Shown here in pieces: positions 58,925-61,447 of a stretch of 61,447 bases of DNA. The stretch covers positions 1 to 61,447 of the forward strand of contig JARQWU010000033.1 in assembly GCA_040182905.1 (NCBI GenBank), given 5' to 3'. Under the pieces are notes generated by a model, which ran no database searches, was not told the origin of the DNA, and was given only the letters and a program-made list of their open reading frames with translations. Source of the DNA: Barthelona sp. PAP020. Its lineage: Eukaryota; Metamonada: BaSk clade. Numbering within the stretch: position 1 is the stretch's first letter; each line of letters begins with the position of its first letter. The position numbers were made by a program, and so were the translations under genes.

Positions 58925-59428
58925 TTAATAAATTGGTTCCCACATGCAGTTACCTTCAGGGCACATGCCCCCATTTAGAAGAGTAATCAAATCAATCAAC
59001 CACCAAATACCCAAACCACCAAGACTCAAGCCTTTAAAAACACCAAGTAAACATTGATCCAAATAACATCTATCCAAACCAAAAAGACCTCCCCAAAGAG
59101 ACAAAATTATGGTAAATGTCAAATGTTTACCATTATATTTTACACAAGGGAAATCATCAATCAACCAAGTTTTTGAACCGGAACATTGAATAACTGTATT
59201 CAATGAACACGTAGCTTGAGCATAAGGAATGGTCATTTCACCATCATATTGAAATTCAGTTGCATATGTTGTACAATTAATAGGATTACATTGAATGAAA
59301 CGGTCAGGAAATAAACAACAAGGAATATTTGTTGGATCATTCGGATCGAATGAACTTGCATCACAATATGTTGTTGCTCTAATTATTCCAAATAAACCAA
59401 TAATTAACAATAGACTAAAATAATTCAT
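58925..59428 (-). CDS. TM2 domain-containing protein (TM2D-like)
   Basis: The protein has 167 residues. Signal peptide at about 1-18 (FSLLLIIGLFGIIRATT), a cysteine-rich ectodomain with ten or so cysteines (CCLFPDRFIQCNPINC, CSLNTVIQCSG), then the TM2 hairpin: TIILSLWGGLFGLDRCYLDQ, followed by GLSLGGLGIWWLIDLITLL. This matches the TM2D1-3 family, whose DRF motif is DRC here. The linker C-x-K-Y-N-G-K before the first helix also fits TM2D2/TM2D3. The human family is linked to Notch and amyloid biology. In protists the role is unknown. Confidence 0.85.
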   Translation of the reverse strand: MNYFSLLLIIGLFGIIRATTYCDASSFDPNDPTNIPCCLFPDRFIQCNPINCTTYATEFQYDGEMTIPYAQATCSLNTVIQCSGSKTWLIDDFPCVKYNGKHLTFTIILSLWGGLFGLDRCYLDQCLLGVFKGLSLGGLGIWWLIDLITLLNGGMCPEGNCMWEPIY

Positions 59429-59480
59429 AATAATCTTGGAAAAAAAAAGTGTTCTTTGTCAAATTTTTTTTTATCATCCA
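59429..59480. promoter_or_regulatory. 52-bp bidirectional promoter
   Basis: Entire space between the start codons of the TM2D-like gene (minus) and the gene at 59481 (plus); the shortest such spacer in the window. Confidence 0.4.
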
Positions 59481-60062
59481 ATGTCTTTGAATTTTTCTGG
59501 AATTTCAATAGACCAACAGTCTCATTTTAAAGATCAAAAGAAAATTATTGAAGAAAATACCAAATTTCCAAGTAATTTTGATACTGAAATTAATTATGAT
59601 AGAATACTGACGAAACAAAACTTAATTTTATTAGAAAGAGAAATTCAAAGAATTTTTAATCAATATAAAATTGATGATGAATTTCTAATATCAATTGTAA
59701 TTAGTTGTTTTGAAAACCGTACTAATGTTAAAGACATATATTTAACCGTGTTACCGGACTTAAATAATAATACATTCAATATAATGCAAGACATTTATTC
59801 GTTTTGTATAAAATTATCCAATGATGAATTTCAAGAAGAAGAACCATTCAAAGATCTCATTGCTGAAATCAAACTTCAAGAACAACAAAATGCTATATAT
59901 TCAAATCATGTCCGACGAGGTTTGGAAAGGCAAAGTTCAAGAAACTATAGTCCATATTATAGTTGCAACACAAATTACAACAATATTGATAACCATGCAC
60001 AAAGAGAAAATATTCCTGTAGTTAAAGATTATTTATCAAAGAATATCAAAAGGAAACAGTAA
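59481..60062 (+). CDS. Hypothetical protein, 193 aa, possibly continuing in further exons
   Basis: Starts MSLNFSGISIDQQ at ATG 59481; the longer frame begins at TTG. A helical middle (LILLEREIQRIFNQYK, then DEFLISIVISCFENR) and a polar tyrosine/asparagine-rich tail end in KRKQ. No family recognised. The stop TAA sits inside GTAAGT, a consensus donor. A plausible spliced extension would use 60120-60160 and 60226-60422, ending at TAA 60420-60422, but those acceptors lack the local CTAA block. I annotate the simple form. Confidence 0.55.
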   Translation: MSLNFSGISIDQQSHFKDQKKIIEENTKFPSNFDTEINYDRILTKQNLILLEREIQRIFNQYKIDDEFLISIVISCFENRTNVKDIYLTVLPDLNNNTFNIMQDIYSFCIKLSNDEFQEEEPFKDLIAEIKLQEQQNAIYSNHVRRGLERQSSRNYSPYYSCNTNYNNIDNHAQRENIPVVKDYLSKNIKRKQ

Positions 60063-60126
60063 GTTTCAAGTAAGTTTCCATTTGTAATTTTTGGTAAAAT
60101 TTGCAAATTTTCATGAGAGTGGAAAT

Positions 60127-60422
60127 ATGGGAATGAAACAGCACAATAAAAAAGAAATTGGTAGTTTTTTCTTTTGTTTCATTAAGAGTGAGCCAATTAA
60201 ATACTTTTATCCGTTATTTTATAAGATGATTATATTGTTCGTAAACAAATACTACTTTTTGGTGAAGAAAGAGATGATGATATTTCTTTTGTTTATTCAA
60301 AAGAAATGCCAAAAGTGATAACTTTGAAGATTGATAAAAAAATGCAAAATTATAAGTTTATTGAAAATAGAAGAGTTTGTTCACAATTTTCAATCATGAA
60401 TAAGGTATCAAAAATCCTTTAA
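60127..60422 (+). CDS. Candidate small two-exon gene or downstream exons
   Basis: Exon A (60127-60160, MGMKQHNKKEI+) and exon B (60226-60422) join in phase across a 65-nt GTAGTT...ATAAG intron to give 77 residues. Exon B is protein-like for 65 codons (DDYIVRKQILLFGEERDDD, then VYSKEMPKVITLKI). It could be a separate small gene or the end of the 59481 gene. The acceptor has no CTAA block, so splicing is uncertain. Confidence 0.35.
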
Positions 60423-60850
60423 ACTCTTAAAATTAGTAAAATCGTTTTGTCAATAGCTTTTGACACAGAATTTGAATGAGGACGCATCTTTTTCATAAAT
60501 TATTGTTAACATTTGATTTTAATTGTTGTGAAGTTTATTATTTTTCAATAAAATGAAATCATGATTCAAATAATACTTGAAATGGGGCGTAAGCAAGGAA
60601 AAGGACAAGCAATTCATTCAATTAAAAAACAATGAATTAAGGAAGTAGTGAATTTGATATTGAAACCAGACACAAGTTTGTGAATTTATTTGAAAAATAT
60701 CTTTAAAAATAAGATTGAAAATTATTATTTTGAGATACTTTTTAATGCATAAAATCAATAAATCTTAAATTATTTTGCAATTTTTTAATAGTTCTGCTCT
60801 CATTCATAATTACACAACGCTATCTTATACCAAAAGCTTCTTTAAGCATC
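60423..60850. other. Spacer upstream of the tRNA gene, nothing found
   Basis: About 430 bp, strongly AT-rich; only very short frames. Probably the end of the preceding transcript and the 5' flank of the tRNA. Confidence 0.4.
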
Positions 60851-60923
60851 GCCCGCGTAGCTCAGTTGGTAGAGCTACGGACTCTTAATCCGTCGGTCGA
60901 GGGTTCGAGCCCCTTCGCGGGCG
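60851..60923 (+). tRNA. tRNA-Lys (anticodon CUU)
   Basis: 73 nt with a complete cloverleaf: acceptor GCCCGCG pairs with CGCGGGC, D-stem GCTC/GAGC, anticodon stem ACGGA/TCCGT with loop CTCTTAA (anticodon CTT at 60884-60886), and T-stem GAGGG/CCCTT with the TTCGAGC loop. Discriminator G. No intron and no encoded CCA. The internal A and B boxes (TAGCTCAGTTGG and GGTTCGAGCCC) are intact, so it should be transcribed by RNA polymerase III. Confidence 0.97.
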
Positions 60924-61232
60924 AGTTTTTCTTAATTTCAAAAAGGGACTAGGATCGAGTCTCATCTATTAAGAATTTCAACAATAAATTCTGAACAGTT
61001 TATATCCAACTCTTAGGTGTGGGGGGTTGTGGTTGAGATGTTAGCAGCGTGATCTTTCTTTCCCTCTTATTTCACACGACAATAATAATAAATGTTTATA
61101 AAGATCTTTATTGTTCTCGGTTAGAGTTTGGGGGTACTTGCAACTGAGTCGTTTTGCGTGGATGGTTCAGAACACTCTTAAAAAAAAAAGAAATACTTTA
61201 GGTGTGGATGGGGCGATTATCTAAATAAAAGT
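60924..61232. other. Spacer right of the tRNA, nothing found
   Basis: About 300 bp including short G-rich stretches (GTGTGGGGGG, then TTGGGGG) that stand out against the AT-rich background. No repeat, gene or fold I can support. Confidence 0.35.
60926..60930 (+). terminator. RNA polymerase III terminator
   Basis: A T5 run begins 3 nt after the tRNA, the usual pol III stop. Confidence 0.75.
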
Positions 61233-61397
61233 TTAATAATCTTTTCCCTTCTTGCCAATAAATTTTGATTGTTCTTCTCTGGGTTTCCTTGATGAAACCA
61301 TGTAATTCCTTGCTAACCTACTATGCACACTTGCATCCTTATTACCCTGAATCATTTGATTCTTTGTTGTTATTTCACTTTCAATTTTGATATCCAT
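61233..61397 (-). CDS. Hypothetical small ORF, 54 aa
   Basis: Starts at ATG 61397 (MDIKIESEITTKNQ) and reads polar, lysine-rich residues to TAA (KPREEQSKFIGKKGKDY). Composition is protein-like. A TAA lies upstream in frame, so it is either a very small gene or the last exon of a gene continuing to the right. No family recognised. Confidence 0.3.
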   Translation of the reverse strand: MDIKIESEITTKNQMIQGNKDASVHSRLARNYMVSSRKPREEQSKFIGKKGKDY

Positions 61398-61447
61398 TAA
61401 TATCAGAAATTGCAAGAAGAAACCTTAAACACATTTATATTGTCTTT

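Noticed and set aside
61021-61150. G-rich stretches as telomere or subtelomere repeat
   Set aside because: Only isolated G runs, no tandem unit.
1-61447. Transposons, CRISPR arrays, prophage or integrated virus
   Set aside because: No transposase, reverse transcriptase, integrase, terminal repeats or regularly spaced repeats were seen; all genes look like host nuclear genes.

Overview
This is an AT-rich, gene-dense stretch of nuclear DNA from a eukaryotic protist. About three dozen protein genes lie on both strands, most as single open frames with short AT-rich spacers. All three standard stop codons are used. Spliceosome, snoRNP and ribosome-biogenesis genes, a UFMylation ligase, autophagy and kinesin genes and one nuclear tRNA gene rule out a bacterial or viral origin. 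Genes with ciliary relatives (an LRRIQ3-like protein, perhaps an FBF1-like one), together with UFL1, TMEM151-like, TM2D-like and SMIM7-like proteins, suggest a flagellated or ancestrally flagellated unicellular eukaryote. I cannot name the lineage. The intron grammar described below resembles that of parabasalids, but an early-diverging opisthokont, amoebozoan or other metamonad is also possible.

Layout. 1-5 kb: the end of a spliced membrane-protein gene, a disordered coiled-coil protein, a Sel1-repeat protein, a previously hidden four-exon SMIM7-like gene and aspartate aminotransferase. 5-12.7 kb: a 934-aa helical protein, two unknown proteins, an AAMP/Sqt1-like WD40 protein and a ZZ-SANT protein. 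12.8-19.7 kb: PRP8. 19.8-30.8 kb: an SLC35F6-like transporter, a coiled-coil membrane protein, SNU13, an LRR-IQ protein, a CHY zinc-finger protein and a kinesin. 31-45.6 kb: a WD40 protein, WIPI3/Atg18, DDX52/Rok1, REXO4, a broken kelch-like gene, MFAP1, UFL1, EBP2, CPSF30 and a TMEM151-like protein. 45.9-54.5 kb: one 2864-aa type I surface protein. 55-61.4 kb: unknown proteins, a WD40 protein, a PAP/OAS1-type nucleotidyltransferase, a TM2-domain protein, tRNA-Lys(CUU) and a sparse right edge.

Main observation. The window looks intronless but is not. Six introns of 37-84 nt and one possible 26-nt intron begin GTA and end in a compact block, (A/T)CTAA(T/C) followed within about 5-11 nt by AG, so branch point and 3' splice site are nearly fused. 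Four genes were split or hidden by them: SNU13 and the CHY gene, where the intron follows an ATG codon at the very start; the SMIM7-like gene, with three introns of 40-41 nt; and the left-edge gene. A further weaker intron would add 74 residues to the 31-kb WD40 protein. The same window encodes three splicing-machinery proteins (PRP8, SNU13, MFAP1) plus the 3'-end factor CPSF30. The other notable item is the giant, apparently unclassified surface protein with a tyrosine-based cytoplasmic tail signal.
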